In this document: in pieces, positions 43,543 to 52,226 of the stretch
Layout: every line of letters starts with the position of its first letter
How positions within the stretch are numbered: position 1 is the stretch's first letter
Position numbers and translations under genes: made by a program
The notes under the pieces: generated by a model
Databases searched by the model: none
Seen by the model: only the letters and a program-made list of their open reading frames with translations
Told to the model about the DNA's origin: nothing
Assembly: GCF_012933385.1 (NCBI RefSeq)
Contig: NZ_JABBPN010000002.1
Coordinates: forward strand, 248,001 to 312,000
From: Paenibacillus lemnae
Lineage (GTDB): Bacteria; Bacillota; Bacilli; Paenibacillales; Paenibacillaceae
Length of the DNA stretch: 64,000 bases
Direction of reading: 5' to 3'

Positions 43543-45360
43543 TCACTGTCTCTCTAGGGCAATAATCTCACTTGCAATTTGGGCGGCTCGCAAAAAATCA
43601 CCCGATCGTTCTGCTTTCATCATTTCTTCTTTCTTCTCATCAATCTGTTTCTGTCTCGGATACTTCAATACTTCGCGTATGCAGTCATCAAGCACCTGAA
43701 CGTTCCACTCCATCGGATTCTCCATCATGGAAATGGAACTCACAGTCTTCTCAAGACGGTCATCATGCAGTGAAGACATGAACCGGCTCGGATCCGGCGG
43801 CTTGCCCTGCGCGTAATAAGCATATAGATAAGCAGCAATTGCCGCATGATCTTCGATATTAAACGCTTCTCCTAGATGTTCGTCTACATACCTGGCAGCT
43901 TCCCCGTCCTGCAGCATAAGGGAAAGCAGCCTCCGTTCAGCGGCATGATAGGCGGGCAGCAGGGTGGGTGCCGCAGCCTGACCTTTTTTATGCCTACCAT
44001 TATTCCACCTTTTTTCCGGAATATCCCCCTGCTCCTCCTTTTTTTGCATGGATTGGCGCAGAAGGTTACAATCCTGCTTCAAACTCTCATAAGATAAATG
44101 AAGCTCGGTGGATAATTCACGAAGGTAAACCTCACGCTCTGTAGAAGAACTCAGCTCTGCAATGATGGGCAGCGCTTCTTTGGTATAGGCAATTTTTCCA
44201 TGTTCTTCTAGCAGTATATGGTTTTTTTTCAGATATATAAGTTTAAATTTTGTGGACGAAACGGCGGAGTTCATGACATGATGGTAACGTTCCAGACCGT
44301 ATTTACGATAGTATTCATCAGGATCCATTCCGTCGCCCATCAGAGCTATTCTTACCCTTAAACCTGCTCCTTCAAGCATCGGCAGCACTTTCATGGCTGC
44401 CTGAAGTCCAGCCTTGTCCCCATCATAAGAAACGATGACCTCTTCAGCCATGGATTTCATGATGGCGATCTGCTGCTCCGTAAGGGATGTGCCCATTGTA
44501 GCCACCACATTCTGATAACCGGCTTCCCAGGTTGCGATGACGTCCCCGTATCCTTCGCACAAGACGATTTGGCGCAATTTGCGTATGGACGCTTTGGCCT
44601 GATGCAGGTTATATAATGTACGGCTTTTATTAAACAGCAGGCTTTCCGGAGAATTCAGGTACTTCGGCTGTCCTTCACCAAGAATCCGTCCTGCGAAGGC
44701 GATCACACGACCATTCCGGTCATGAATCGGAAACATGATTCGGTTTCTGAACTTATCCACATAACCGTCACGCTCCTGCCTCGCCGACAGTAACCCGCCT
44801 TTCTCCATTTCCTTCAGATCAAACTCCCGCTTGCCCAAAAATTGAACCATGGTATCCCACCTGTCTGGTGCAAAGCCAATCCCGAACTGCTCAATAATCT
44901 TGTCATTAAAACCGCGGGAGCGCAGATAGGATACCGCATCCTGTCCGTGCTGTGTATTCTTCAGCAAAAAATGATACAGCTTAGCACTCAACTCATAAGC
45001 GTCATACAGCAGCTCTTTTTCCGGATTCCGCGGGGCCATCTGATATCCCTGACCTTCCGGTAAAGAGATATCACTTTCCTCAGCCATCGCTCTAACCGCT
45101 TCAGGGAAAGAAAATCCTTCCATTTCCATTCTGAATTTGATGGCATTGCCGCCTTTACCGCATCCATAACAATAAAAAATCTGGCGTTCCGGTGTCACGG
45201 TAAAGGAAGGGGTTTTCTCCGAGTGAAACGGACAGAGGCCCTTCATGTATTTCCCCTGCTTGGTCAGTTGTACGTACTTGCTTACCGTGTCGACGATATC
45301 ATTCTTGGCCAGTACCGACTCAATCACATCATCCGGAATACTGCCTTGTCCGGTAACCAT
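43543..45360 (-). CDS. dnaG: DNA primase
   Basis: Makes RNA primers at the replication fork. 605 residues. Zinc-binding domain Cys43, His46, Cys64, Cys67 (CPFHSEKTPSF; FYCYGCGKGG), RNA polymerase core with RIMFPIHDRNGRVIAFAGR, toprim LCEGYGDVIA and VSYDGDKAG, and a C-terminal helicase-interaction domain. The frame is open to 45414; the ATG at 45360 (MVTGQGSIPDDVI) gives the usual length and has GGTGG upstream. Confidence 0.96.
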   Translation of the reverse strand: MVTGQGSIPDDVIESVLAKNDIVDTVSKYVQLTKQGKYMKGLCPFHSEKTPSFTVTPERQIFYCYGCGKGGNAIKFRMEMEGFSFPEAVRAMAEESDISLPEGQGYQMAPRNPEKELLYDAYELSAKLYHFLLKNTQHGQDAVSYLRSRGFNDKIIEQFGIGFAPDRWDTMVQFLGKREFDLKEMEKGGLLSARQERDGYVDKFRNRIMFPIHDRNGRVIAFAGRILGEGQPKYLNSPESLLFNKSRTLYNLHQAKASIRKLRQIVLCEGYGDVIATWEAGYQNVVATMGTSLTEQQIAIMKSMAEEVIVSYDGDKAGLQAAMKVLPMLEGAGLRVRIALMGDGMDPDEYYRKYGLERYHHVMNSAVSSTKFKLIYLKKNHILLEEHGKIAYTKEALPIIAELSSSTEREVYLRELSTELHLSYESLKQDCNLLRQSMQKKEEQGDIPEKRWNNGRHKKGQAAAPTLLPAYHAAERRLLSLMLQDGEAARYVDEHLGEAFNIEDHAAIAAYLYAYYAQGKPPDPSRFMSSLHDDRLEKTVSSISMMENPMEWNVQVLDDCIREVLKYPRQKQIDEKKEEMMKAERSGDFLRAAQIASEIIALERQ

Positions 45361-45406
45361 TCCAACCACCTTCATCTCTTCAGCACGTAAATAATATTCG
45401 CTGCGG

Positions 45407-45874
45407 TTAAACATTCTCCTGCATCTGCTGCAAAAGTTTTGTCAGTTTATGTTGAAAAATTTCACGGTCTTCCTCAGTCATCTTGCGCGGCCCTTTGGAA
45501 TAGTGTCCCGACTTTCGCGCCTTAGCTTTTTGGTAACGGCTGTCCAGCAAAAAATCGATATCCTGATCACTAAAGGATCGGCCTCTAAACGAAATAACCT
45601 TGCACGATTTGGACAGGCAAATCGCAGCTAATCCATAATCCTGTGTTACGACAATATCTCCGGGACGAATATGGTTCGCGATGTACAGATCGGCACTTTG
45701 GTCACTGCGGTCCACCTGGATTACGGTAATTCCCTCGCCCGGCTCCTGCCTGTGATCGAAGGAAGAAACCAGCAGCACAGATACACCGAACGTCCGTGCA
45801 CATTGAGCAATCTCTTTCTTGACTGGACAAGCGTCACCGTCCACGACAATGTTCATATTATTCGTTAATGTCAT
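45407..45874 (-). CDS. yqxD: YaiI/YqxD family protein (UPF0178, DUF188)
   Basis: About 155 residues, a PIN-like fold family of unknown function. Conserved opening NIVVDGDACPVK, VDRSDQSADLYIANHIRPGDIVVTQDYGLA and the C-terminal basic region are typical. It lies directly upstream of dnaG, as yqxD does in Bacillus. The start at 45874 (GAGG four bases upstream) is preferred to an open extension; an inner ATG at NIVVDG is also possible. Confidence 0.85.
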   Translation of the reverse strand: MTLTNNMNIVVDGDACPVKKEIAQCARTFGVSVLLVSSFDHRQEPGEGITVIQVDRSDQSADLYIANHIRPGDIVVTQDYGLAAICLSKSCKVISFRGRSFSDQDIDFLLDSRYQKAKARKSGHYSKGPRKMTEEDREIFQHKLTKLLQQMQENV

Positions 45875-46008
45875 TTGTCCTCTTGAAAACATATTGTTGG
45901 ATAAATAAATGTCTACACTTATTATATACGTCTTGACTCAATAAAAATCCTTCTTCCGTAAACGTACAAATGGCTGCCATTTTATAGAAATCTCCCCGGA
46001 ATAACGAC

Positions 46009-46039
46009 AAGCGGCTGCCCCGAAACCGGGGCCCCGCTT
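46009..46039 (-). terminator. Terminator-like hairpin after glyS
   Basis: AAGCGG plus GCCCCG on one arm pairs with CGGGGC and CCGCTT on the other (46009-46039), followed by a T-containing but uneven tract on the minus strand. Confidence 0.6.
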
Positions 46040-46061
46040 TTCGTCAAGCTGTTATCCTTCT

Positions 46062-48137
46062 TTACCACACCAGCTTTGTAAACTCAGCAAATGATTTAAG
46101 ATCATTCTCAATGCCGGAGAGCAGTGCCAGACGGTTGGCTTTTACTGCTTCATCTTCGGCCATGACCATGACATGATCAAAAAATCCTGTGATGGGATCC
46201 TTCAGCTGGCCCAGAAGTTTCAAGGCCTTCTCACCTTCTGAGTTTTGAACTGCATTCAGGTATTCATCTCGAACGCTCAGCCAGGCTTCATACAGCGCAC
46301 TTTCCTGCGGCTGGGCGAACAATTCCGGATTGACGGCAATCTTGCCCGCCTTTGCTGCCAAATTACTCACACGGTTAAAGGATTCAACCGTTGTTTTGAA
46401 ATCCACATTACTCTGGATCTCGGACATGAGGGCATGACCGCGGGATACGACGGACACCACATGATCAAAACCGGATGAAATAACGGCATCTACCACATCA
46501 TATTTCAAATCTTCGGACAGAAGCTTCTTCACACGCAGTCCGAAGAAATCGATCAGATCCTTGCGAATTTCTTTCTCTGAACGTTTCAATCCCCGAACAT
46601 CTTCATGCACAGCAAGGGCGGTATCAAACACTTCCGACAAGGACAATGGCAGCTGATGTTCCAGAATAATCTGCACAATACCCTGAGCTTGTCTCCGAAG
46701 AGCATAAGGGTCCTGAGACCCTGTAGGGATAATCCCGATGGAGAAGCAGCCGGCAATGGTATCCATTTTATCCGCGATGCTCACTACAGATCCCACCAGA
46801 CTAGCCGGTACAGCATCACTGGCAGAACGAGGCTGGTAATGTTCAAAGACCGCTTTTGCTACACTTTCCTTCTCACCGGCCTTGCGGGCATAATCCTCAC
46901 CCATCACGCCCTGAAGCTCAGGGAATTCATATACCATTTGTGTAACAAGATCGAATTTGCAGATATCGGCTGTCCGGCTGACATCATCAGATGCTTCAGC
47001 GGTTAGCGAAAGCTTTGCGGCCAGATTATCAGCAATACGGCGGATGCGGCGGACTTTATCACCGATCGTACCCAGTTCTTCATGGAAAACAATACTTTCC
47101 AATTTAGACAAGGCATCCTTAATCTGAAGCTTCTGATCTTCTTGGTAGAAGAATTTGGCATCAGACAGACGTGCACGCAGTACCTTCTCATTTCCTTTCG
47201 CGATCACATCCAGTGAACGGCTGTCACCACTGCGGACAGTTACGAAATAAGGCAGCAGCTGGCCTTCAGCATCCAGTACCGGGAAATACCGCTGATGCTC
47301 GCGCATCGAGGTGATGAGTACATCCTGCGGAATTTCAAGGAAAGCCGGATCAAAAGATCCATGCAGCACGGTCGGGATCTCTACCAGAAACAATACCTCT
47401 TCCAGCAAGTCTTCCTTCACAGCAATATTCCAGCCCTTTTCATCTGCAAGAGCATGAATCTGGGATACAATCATTTCCTCGCGTTCTTCGACATCAACGA
47501 TGACATGCTGCTGACGTAAGATGTCCACATATGCTGAAGCCTCTGGTATAACGGCTTCGCTTCCTAGAAACCGGTGGCCTCTTGTCACATTACCGGCTTT
47601 GACATCTGTAATCTCCATGTTGATCACATCTGTACCATGAAGGGCCGCGATCCATTTGATAGGACGGACGAACTTGAATTCATGAGATCCCCATCTCATA
47701 TTTTTAGGGAAGGTCATCGATGTGAGAATCCCCAGCAAGCCCTCAGACAAAAGGTCCGCTGTCGCTACACCCACACTGTTTTTCGTGACATAAATATATT
47801 CGACACCGCCGAGTTCCTTAAAAGTAAAGCTGTCCGGTTCCACACCTTGGCTGCGTGCGAATCCAAGTGCTGCCTTGCTCCAGTTTCCGCTGTCGTCCAG
47901 TGCAATTTTACGGGAAGGTCCTTTTACTTCTTCGCTCATATCGCTTTGACGGTCCGCCACATCATTGATCAGTACAGCGAGACGGCGTGGAGTTGCATAT
48001 GCTGTCACAGTGCCAAAACTGATTCTGGACGTTTCCAGCCATTTGACAGTCTTCTCCTTCAGCTGATCCATTGCACTGCGCAAAAAACGGGCGGGAACTT
48101 CCTCCAGACCGATTTCAAACAATACGTTCTTAGTCAA
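46062..48137 (-). CDS. glyS: Glycine--tRNA ligase beta subunit
   Basis: 691 residues. Beta subunit of the bacterial alpha2-beta2 GlyRS, providing tRNA binding. Landmarks: [14 protein letters not shown] at the start, the [10 protein letters not shown] and [12 protein letters not shown] segments, the HD-like domain ([28 protein letters not shown]) and the C-terminal anticodon-binding domain. Start is TTG behind AAAGGAGGGG; it overlaps the glyQ stop by 8 bp, ensuring linked expression. Confidence 0.96.
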   Translation of the reverse strand: MTKNVLFEIGLEEVPARFLRSAMDQLKEKTVKWLETSRISFGTVTAYATPRRLAVLINDVADRQSDMSEEVKGPSRKIALDDSGNWSKAALGFARSQGVEPDSFTFKELGGVEYIYVTKNSVGVATADLLSEGLLGILTSMTFPKNMRWGSHEFKFVRPIKWIAALHGTDVINMEITDVKAGNVTRGHRFLGSEAVIPEASAYVDILRQQHVIVDVEEREEMIVSQIHALADEKGWNIAVKEDLLEEVLFLVEIPTVLHGSFDPAFLEIPQDVLITSMREHQRYFPVLDAEGQLLPYFVTVRSGDSRSLDVIAKGNEKVLRARLSDAKFFYQEDQKLQIKDALSKLESIVFHEELGTIGDKVRRIRRIADNLAAKLSLTAEASDDVSRTADICKFDLVTQMVYEFPELQGVMGEDYARKAGEKESVAKAVFEHYQPRSASDAVPASLVGSVVSIADKMDTIAGCFSIGIIPTGSQDPYALRRQAQGIVQIILEHQLPLSLSEVFDTALAVHEDVRGLKRSEKEIRKDLIDFFGLRVKKLLSEDLKYDVVDAVISSGFDHVVSVVSRGHALMSEIQSNVDFKTTVESFNRVSNLAAKAGKIAVNPELFAQPQESALYEAWLSVRDEYLNAVQNSEGEKALKLLGQLKDPITGFFDHVMVMAEDEAVKANRLALLSGIENDLKSFAEFTKLVW

Positions 48138-49017
48138 GGTCAGCCCCTCCTTTCTTGATCAGCGGGAAGCCAAGCTTCTCGCGTTCCTCTAAATACGTAG
48201 CCGCGACCTGGCGAGCCAGATTGCGGACACGCATAATATAGCCGGTCCGTTCCGTTACACTGATGGCGCCGCGGGCATCCAGCAGGTTAAATGTATGGGA
48301 ACACTTGAGCACATAGTCATACGCCGGGAACACCAGGTTTTGACTCATGGCTTTGTTCGCCTCTTCCTCATACATGTTGAAGAGCGTAAACAGCATTTTT
48401 ACATCCGACACTTCAAAGGTATATTTGGAATGCTCAAACTCCGGCTGGTGAAATACATCACCATACGTAATGCCGTTCACCCACTCCAGTTCAAAGACAT
48501 TCTCTTTGTCTTGAATATAGGAAGCCAGACGCTCCATGCCGTATGTAATTTCGACAGCAACGGGATTTGCATCAATACCGCCGACCTGCTGAAAATACGT
48601 AAACTGGGTGATCTCCATACCATCCAGCCACACTTCCCAGCCCAGTCCCCAAGCACCAAGCGTTGGAGCTTCCCAGTTATCTTCGACAAAACGGATGTCG
48701 TGATCCAGCGGGTTAATCCCTAAACGCTCCAAGCTTTCCAGATACAACTCCTGAATATTATCAGGTGAAGGCTTAATAATGACCTGAAACTGATGATGCT
48801 GGTACAGGCGATTCGGGTTCTCGCCATATCGTCCGTCTGCCGGACGCCGGGAAGGCTCCACGTACGCGACATTCCAAGGCTCTGGCCCGATCGAGCGAAG
48901 GTAGGTCATGGGATTCATGGTTCCTGCCCCTTTTTCCGTGTCATACGGTTGTACGATGATGCAGTTTTGTTCTGCCCAGAATTGCTGCAGTGTTAAAATC
49001 ATCTGCTGAAAATTCAT
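48130..49017 (-). CDS. glyQ: Glycine--tRNA ligase alpha subunit
   Basis: Catalytic class II subunit of GlyRS, 295 residues. Motifs [61 protein letters not shown] in parts, and the C-terminal [16 protein letters not shown] are typical. The ATG at 49017 follows AAAGGAG by 9 bases; the frame remains open to 49062 without a ribosome site. Controlled by the T-box leader upstream. Confidence 0.96.
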   Translation of the reverse strand: MNFQQMILTLQQFWAEQNCIIVQPYDTEKGAGTMNPMTYLRSIGPEPWNVAYVEPSRRPADGRYGENPNRLYQHHQFQVIIKPSPDNIQELYLESLERLGINPLDHDIRFVEDNWEAPTLGAWGLGWEVWLDGMEITQFTYFQQVGGIDANPVAVEITYGMERLASYIQDKENVFELEWVNGITYGDVFHQPEFEHSKYTFEVSDVKMLFTLFNMYEEEANKAMSQNLVFPAYDYVLKCSHTFNLLDARGAISVTERTGYIMRVRNLARQVAATYLEEREKLGFPLIKKGGADLD

Positions 49018-49063
49018 GATTTGTAGCTCCTTTGCATTGATTTTGACTACCAGATTCTGCACA

Positions 49064-49304
49064 ACAAAAAGCTCCCGCCCTACGCCTGTTGTACAGACAT
49101 AGGGACGAGAGCATGAGCTTCCCGCGGTTCCACCCTACTTGGTCTCTTGCAAGACCCACTTTATCACTTGCAGCATGCTCCAGGGACGCCATCATCATGG
49201 AGGGTTTCCACCGGACTTCCACCACCACCGGCTCGCTATCTAACTAAGGACTCCCATACACGAATTTCCCGTTCAACGCATGATTATTTAAATCAAAGAA
49301 ATCA
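49064..49304 (-). promoter_or_regulatory. Glycine T-box riboswitch before glyQS
   Basis: The T-box sequence AGGGTGGAACCGCGG is at 49136-49122 (minus strand). A terminator follows: GCTCTCGTCCCTATG (49112-49098) pairs with CGTAGGGCGGGAGC (49084-49071), then TTTTTG. The T-box can pair with the 5' arm to form the antiterminator. Uncharged tRNA-Gly should allow read-through into glyQS. A GGC triplet within the stem I region could be the specifier, but I did not fold it. Confidence 0.92.
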
Positions 49305-49310
49305 TATCAT

Positions 49311-49339
49311 ATGATACCTAAATTTGAGACATTCGTCAA
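49311..49339 (-). promoter_or_regulatory. Sigma-A promoter for glyQS
   Basis: TTGACG (49339-49334), 17-bp spacer, TATCAT (49316-49311) on the minus strand. The -35 overlaps the recO stop codon, and the expected start is at about 49304, the beginning of the T-box leader. Confidence 0.78.
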
Positions 49340-50091
49340 ATATCATATTTGTCCATCTGATCGAGAAAGTTCTGTGATTTCAGCCGAAGCCCCAGCTGCA
49401 TATCCATCAGGGCCCGCATAATGAGCTTCAGTTCTGACTTGGTCTCCGCCTTGACATCAACATTGCCTAATCTTCGTAGATCCAGACGCGCAAACAGCCG
49501 GAGCAGTTTCAATGTGCGCGGTGTCAATGTCATCGCAGGAGGATCCAGATGCTTGCAGTACCGGCACAGAACACCGCCCAGACGCGGACTGATTAGCATA
49601 TCTTCATCGCTGCGCTCCTGACCGCAGGAAATACAAACGGATAGTTCCGGCCCATAGCCGGCAGCCTGAAGAATCTTCATCTCATAGAGATGGATAATAA
49701 TTTGAGGATCTTTATTGTCCTCTAATGAAGCAAGACAGGCTTTCAGCTGATGAAACCAAAAAGCACCTGTCTCCTCATCCTGCAGCACCCGGTCCAGCAG
49801 CTCGCAGGCATATGAGGAGTAGGCGGCTTTAAACAGATCCTCTCGCAGCAGATGATGGGATTCTATAATCTCACCGGCATTCAACGTTCCGAGACCGGTA
49901 CCATTTCTAAAATAAACATATTCACCATACGTAAAAAGCTGAGTCAATGCAGCATGCCGGCTCTTCACCTTTTTGGCGCCCCGGACCAGAACCCCTACCT
50001 TGCCCGAGATTTCGGTGCAAAGTGTAATGATCTTGTTCCCTTCGCCGTAGTCCATACTGCGGATGACGATGCCTTCCACCCTGTGTAGCAT
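49336..50091 (-). CDS. recO: DNA repair protein RecO
   Basis: 251 residues. RecO loads RecA on SSB-coated DNA with RecF and RecR. N-terminal OB domain (VEGIVIRSMDYGEGNKI), helical middle (YACELLDRVL) and a zinc-finger (CISCGQ and CRYCKH) match the family. The ribosome site is weak (AAGG close to ATG), so it probably relies on coupling with yqzL, 37 bp upstream. Confidence 0.94.
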   Translation of the reverse strand: MLHRVEGIVIRSMDYGEGNKIITLCTEISGKVGVLVRGAKKVKSRHAALTQLFTYGEYVYFRNGTGLGTLNAGEIIESHHLLREDLFKAAYSSYACELLDRVLQDEETGAFWFHQLKACLASLEDNKDPQIIIHLYEMKILQAAGYGPELSVCISCGQERSDEDMLISPRLGGVLCRYCKHLDPPAMTLTPRTLKLLRLFARLDLRRLGNVDVKAETKSELKLIMRALMDMQLGLRLKSQNFLDQMDKYDI

Positions 50092-50127
50092 GCCTTATCA
50101 CCCAACCATTCCTGAAACAGCCAGGAA

Positions 50128-50271
50128 TCAATCGTTCTCTTCATGCTGAACCACCTCTTCACCAAAAGCCGGTACCTCTTCCGCTTCTCCTGTAATGCCG
50201 GATTCTTTATACAGCAGATATGCATCGACATCTCCAGTCATTGCAAAATACTTCCACGAAAAATCTCGCAT
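50128..50271 (-). CDS. yqzL: YqzL family small protein
   Basis: 47 residues, below the size of most automatic calls. It begins MRDFSWKYFAMTGDVDAYLL, close to the YqzL pattern (a short peptide encoded between era and recO in Bacillus), and ends in an acidic tail. GAGAGG lies before the ATG. Function unknown; recognition rests on the N-terminal motif and exact location. Confidence 0.82.
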   Translation of the reverse strand: MRDFSWKYFAMTGDVDAYLLYKESGITGEAEEVPAFGEEVVQHEEND

Positions 50272-50406
50272 TCGTATTCATCCTCTCTTAGGAAATGACG
50301 TCTCCCATCTATGAGTTAGGATGTGCGCCGGCAGAGGATTTATGATTTGCAATTGTTGGGAGAAGCTTAGAATACGTTTTCTGGGTGAGAAGGTTATAGA
50401 TCAACA

Positions 50407-51309
50407 TTACTGTCCGCGGTGAAATCCGAGATCGCGTAGAACCCGTTCCTGGTTGCGCCAATCTTTTTTGACCTTAACCCACAACTCCAGAAAAATCTTG
50501 GAGCCCAGCAGTCTCTGAATATCATGGCGGGCCTGCTTGCCCACTTCTTTGAGCAGTGAACCCTGTTTGCCGATGATAATTCCCTTCTGAGAATCCCGCT
50601 CTACAAAAATGACGGCCGAAATATGAACAGTGCCATTCTTCTCTACCTTCATGTCTTCAATCGTGACCGCTATGGAGTGCGGAATTTCTTCACGCGTCAT
50701 GTGCAGAATCTTCTCGCGAATCAGTTCGGCGCAGACAAACTGCTCCGGATGATCGGTGACCTGATCCTCGGGATAATATTGAGGTCCGGGAGGCAGATAG
50801 TTCTGCAGCTGGTTCAGCAGTGTGCTCACATTGTTTCCAAGACTTGCTGAGACGGGAATGATCTCGGCAAAATCATGCAGCTTGCGGTACTCATCTATTA
50901 ACGGCAGAAGTGCTTCCGGCTCGATCTTATCAATCTTGTTCATAACCAAAATGACCGGTGTCTGCACATTTTTAAGTTGTTCTGCAATAAAGCGGTCTCC
51001 ACCGCCGAACCCTTCTGAAGCATCAATCAGAAACAGAATGGCTTCCACTTCACCCAGAGTGCCTAGTGCTGTCTGGTTCATATAATCCCCCAGCTTAGAC
51101 TGGCGCTTATGAATCCCCGGGGTATCCAGAAATACGATCTGAGAATGATCGGTCGTATAGACTCCGTGAATTTTGTTGCGGGTGGTCTGCGGCTTGTCCG
51201 ACATAATCGCGATTTTTTGGCCGATCACTTGATTCATCAAGGTTGATTTACCGACATTCGGCCTGCCAATAATGGCGATGAAACCTGATTTAAACGTTGT
51301 TTTATTCAT
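50407..51309 (-). CDS. era: Ribosome assembly GTPase Era
   Basis: 300 residues. GTPase for 30S subunit maturation and 16S 3'-end binding. G1 GRPNVGKST (about 15-23), G2 region [15 protein letters not shown]3 DTPGIHK, G4 NKIDK, then a C-terminal KH domain ([23 protein letters not shown]). GGAGG precedes the ATG. cdd, which separates dgkA and era in B. subtilis, is absent. Confidence 0.97.
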   Translation of the reverse strand: MNKTTFKSGFIAIIGRPNVGKSTLMNQVIGQKIAIMSDKPQTTRNKIHGVYTTDHSQIVFLDTPGIHKRQSKLGDYMNQTALGTLGEVEAILFLIDASEGFGGGDRFIAEQLKNVQTPVILVMNKIDKIEPEALLPLIDEYRKLHDFAEIIPVSASLGNNVSTLLNQLQNYLPPGPQYYPEDQVTDHPEQFVCAELIREKILHMTREEIPHSIAVTIEDMKVEKNGTVHISAVIFVERDSQKGIIIGKQGSLLKEVGKQARHDIQRLLGSKIFLELWVKVKKDWRNQERVLRDLGFHRGQ

Positions 51310-51333
51310 ATATGCCTCCAGCTCAATTGCTTA

Positions 51334-51708
51334 TCAAGATTTAAACCATGCTGTCACTGGTCCGTAAAAGACGATAATACCCACGGCTGCGGCGAATACC
51401 GCCGTCACTAGGACAGCACCCGCTGCCGTGTCTTTCGCAATACGTGCCAGGGGGTGAGACTCGGGAGATACCAGATCCACCACAGCTTCTACTGCCGTGT
51501 TGAACAGCTCTGCACAAATAACAAGCGCTGAAGCCAGAAGCAAGCTGAGCCATTCCCATTTCCCCACATCCAGCAGTGCCGCAGCTAAAAATACCATTGC
51601 TGCGGCGGATACATGAATTTTGAGGTTAACTTCCGATTTCAGAGCATGCAGGATACCATGGCAGGCATATCTGAAACTGGCTGCGAAATCATGGCGTTCA
51701 GGTTTCAC
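51334..51708 (-). CDS. dgkA: Undecaprenol/diacylglycerol kinase family protein
   Basis: 124 residues, three transmembrane helices plus an amphipathic N-terminus. Conserved SEVNLKIHVSAA and ELFNTAVEAVVDL (active-site Glu) identify the DgkA family; Gram-positive members phosphorylate undecaprenol, feeding the lipid carrier needed by MraY. Start is GTG overlapping the ybeY stop by 4 bp (GTGA), so translation is coupled. Confidence 0.93.
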   Translation of the reverse strand: MKPERHDFAASFRYACHGILHALKSEVNLKIHVSAAAMVFLAAALLDVGKWEWLSLLLASALVICAELFNTAVEAVVDLVSPESHPLARIAKDTAAGAVLVTAVFAAAVGIIVFYGPVTAWFKS

Positions 51709-52205
51709 TGCCTTTTTAATCCCACTTGTTCAAGTACGGTTTCCTGCTTTGCCATCATTTCAGACTCACTGTCCTCATCCTGATGGTCATAACCCAGCAG
51801 ATGGAGAAAGCCATGGACAAACAGAAATCCGAGCTCACGCTCCAGAGAATGTCCGAATTCTTCACTCTGCAGTTTAGCCTGCGGAACGGAAATTACAATG
51901 TCACCCAGAATTTCAGGCACCTCACCCAGCTCATCATGCTCGTCCATATCATAAATAATGGTCAGCTCTTCATCATGCTCCTCATTCATCGCAAAGGATA
52001 GCACATCTGTCGGGCGGTCAATGCCGCGGTAGTCTCTGTTAAGCTCATGGATCTGCTTATTATCCACAAAAGTCAGGTCCACTTCGCCGTCTTCAACCCC
52101 TTCGGACAAGCCAGCCTGCTGCAAAATCTTCTCCAGAAGCGTGATCAGTTCTTCCGTGATCGGAAAATCAGTCTGCTCATTATTCCATACCAGCTGCAAG
52201 CTCAT
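51705..52205 (-). CDS. ybeY: Endoribonuclease YbeY (rRNA maturation)
   Basis: 166 residues. Zinc-dependent RNase-like protein for 16S 3'-end processing. The metal motif HGFLHLLGYDH is present near residues 130-140, with RPTDVLSF and GDIVIS. An acidic insert (about 75-95: NEEHDEELTIIYDMDEHDE) is longer than in E. coli but usual in this group. AGGAG lies 9 bases before the ATG. Confidence 0.95.
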   Translation of the reverse strand: MSLQLVWNNEQTDFPITEELITLLEKILQQAGLSEGVEDGEVDLTFVDNKQIHELNRDYRGIDRPTDVLSFAMNEEHDEELTIIYDMDEHDELGEVPEILGDIVISVPQAKLQSEEFGHSLERELGFLFVHGFLHLLGYDHQDEDSESEMMAKQETVLEQVGLKRQ

Positions 52206-52226
52206 CCTTACACACTCCTCATGTCA

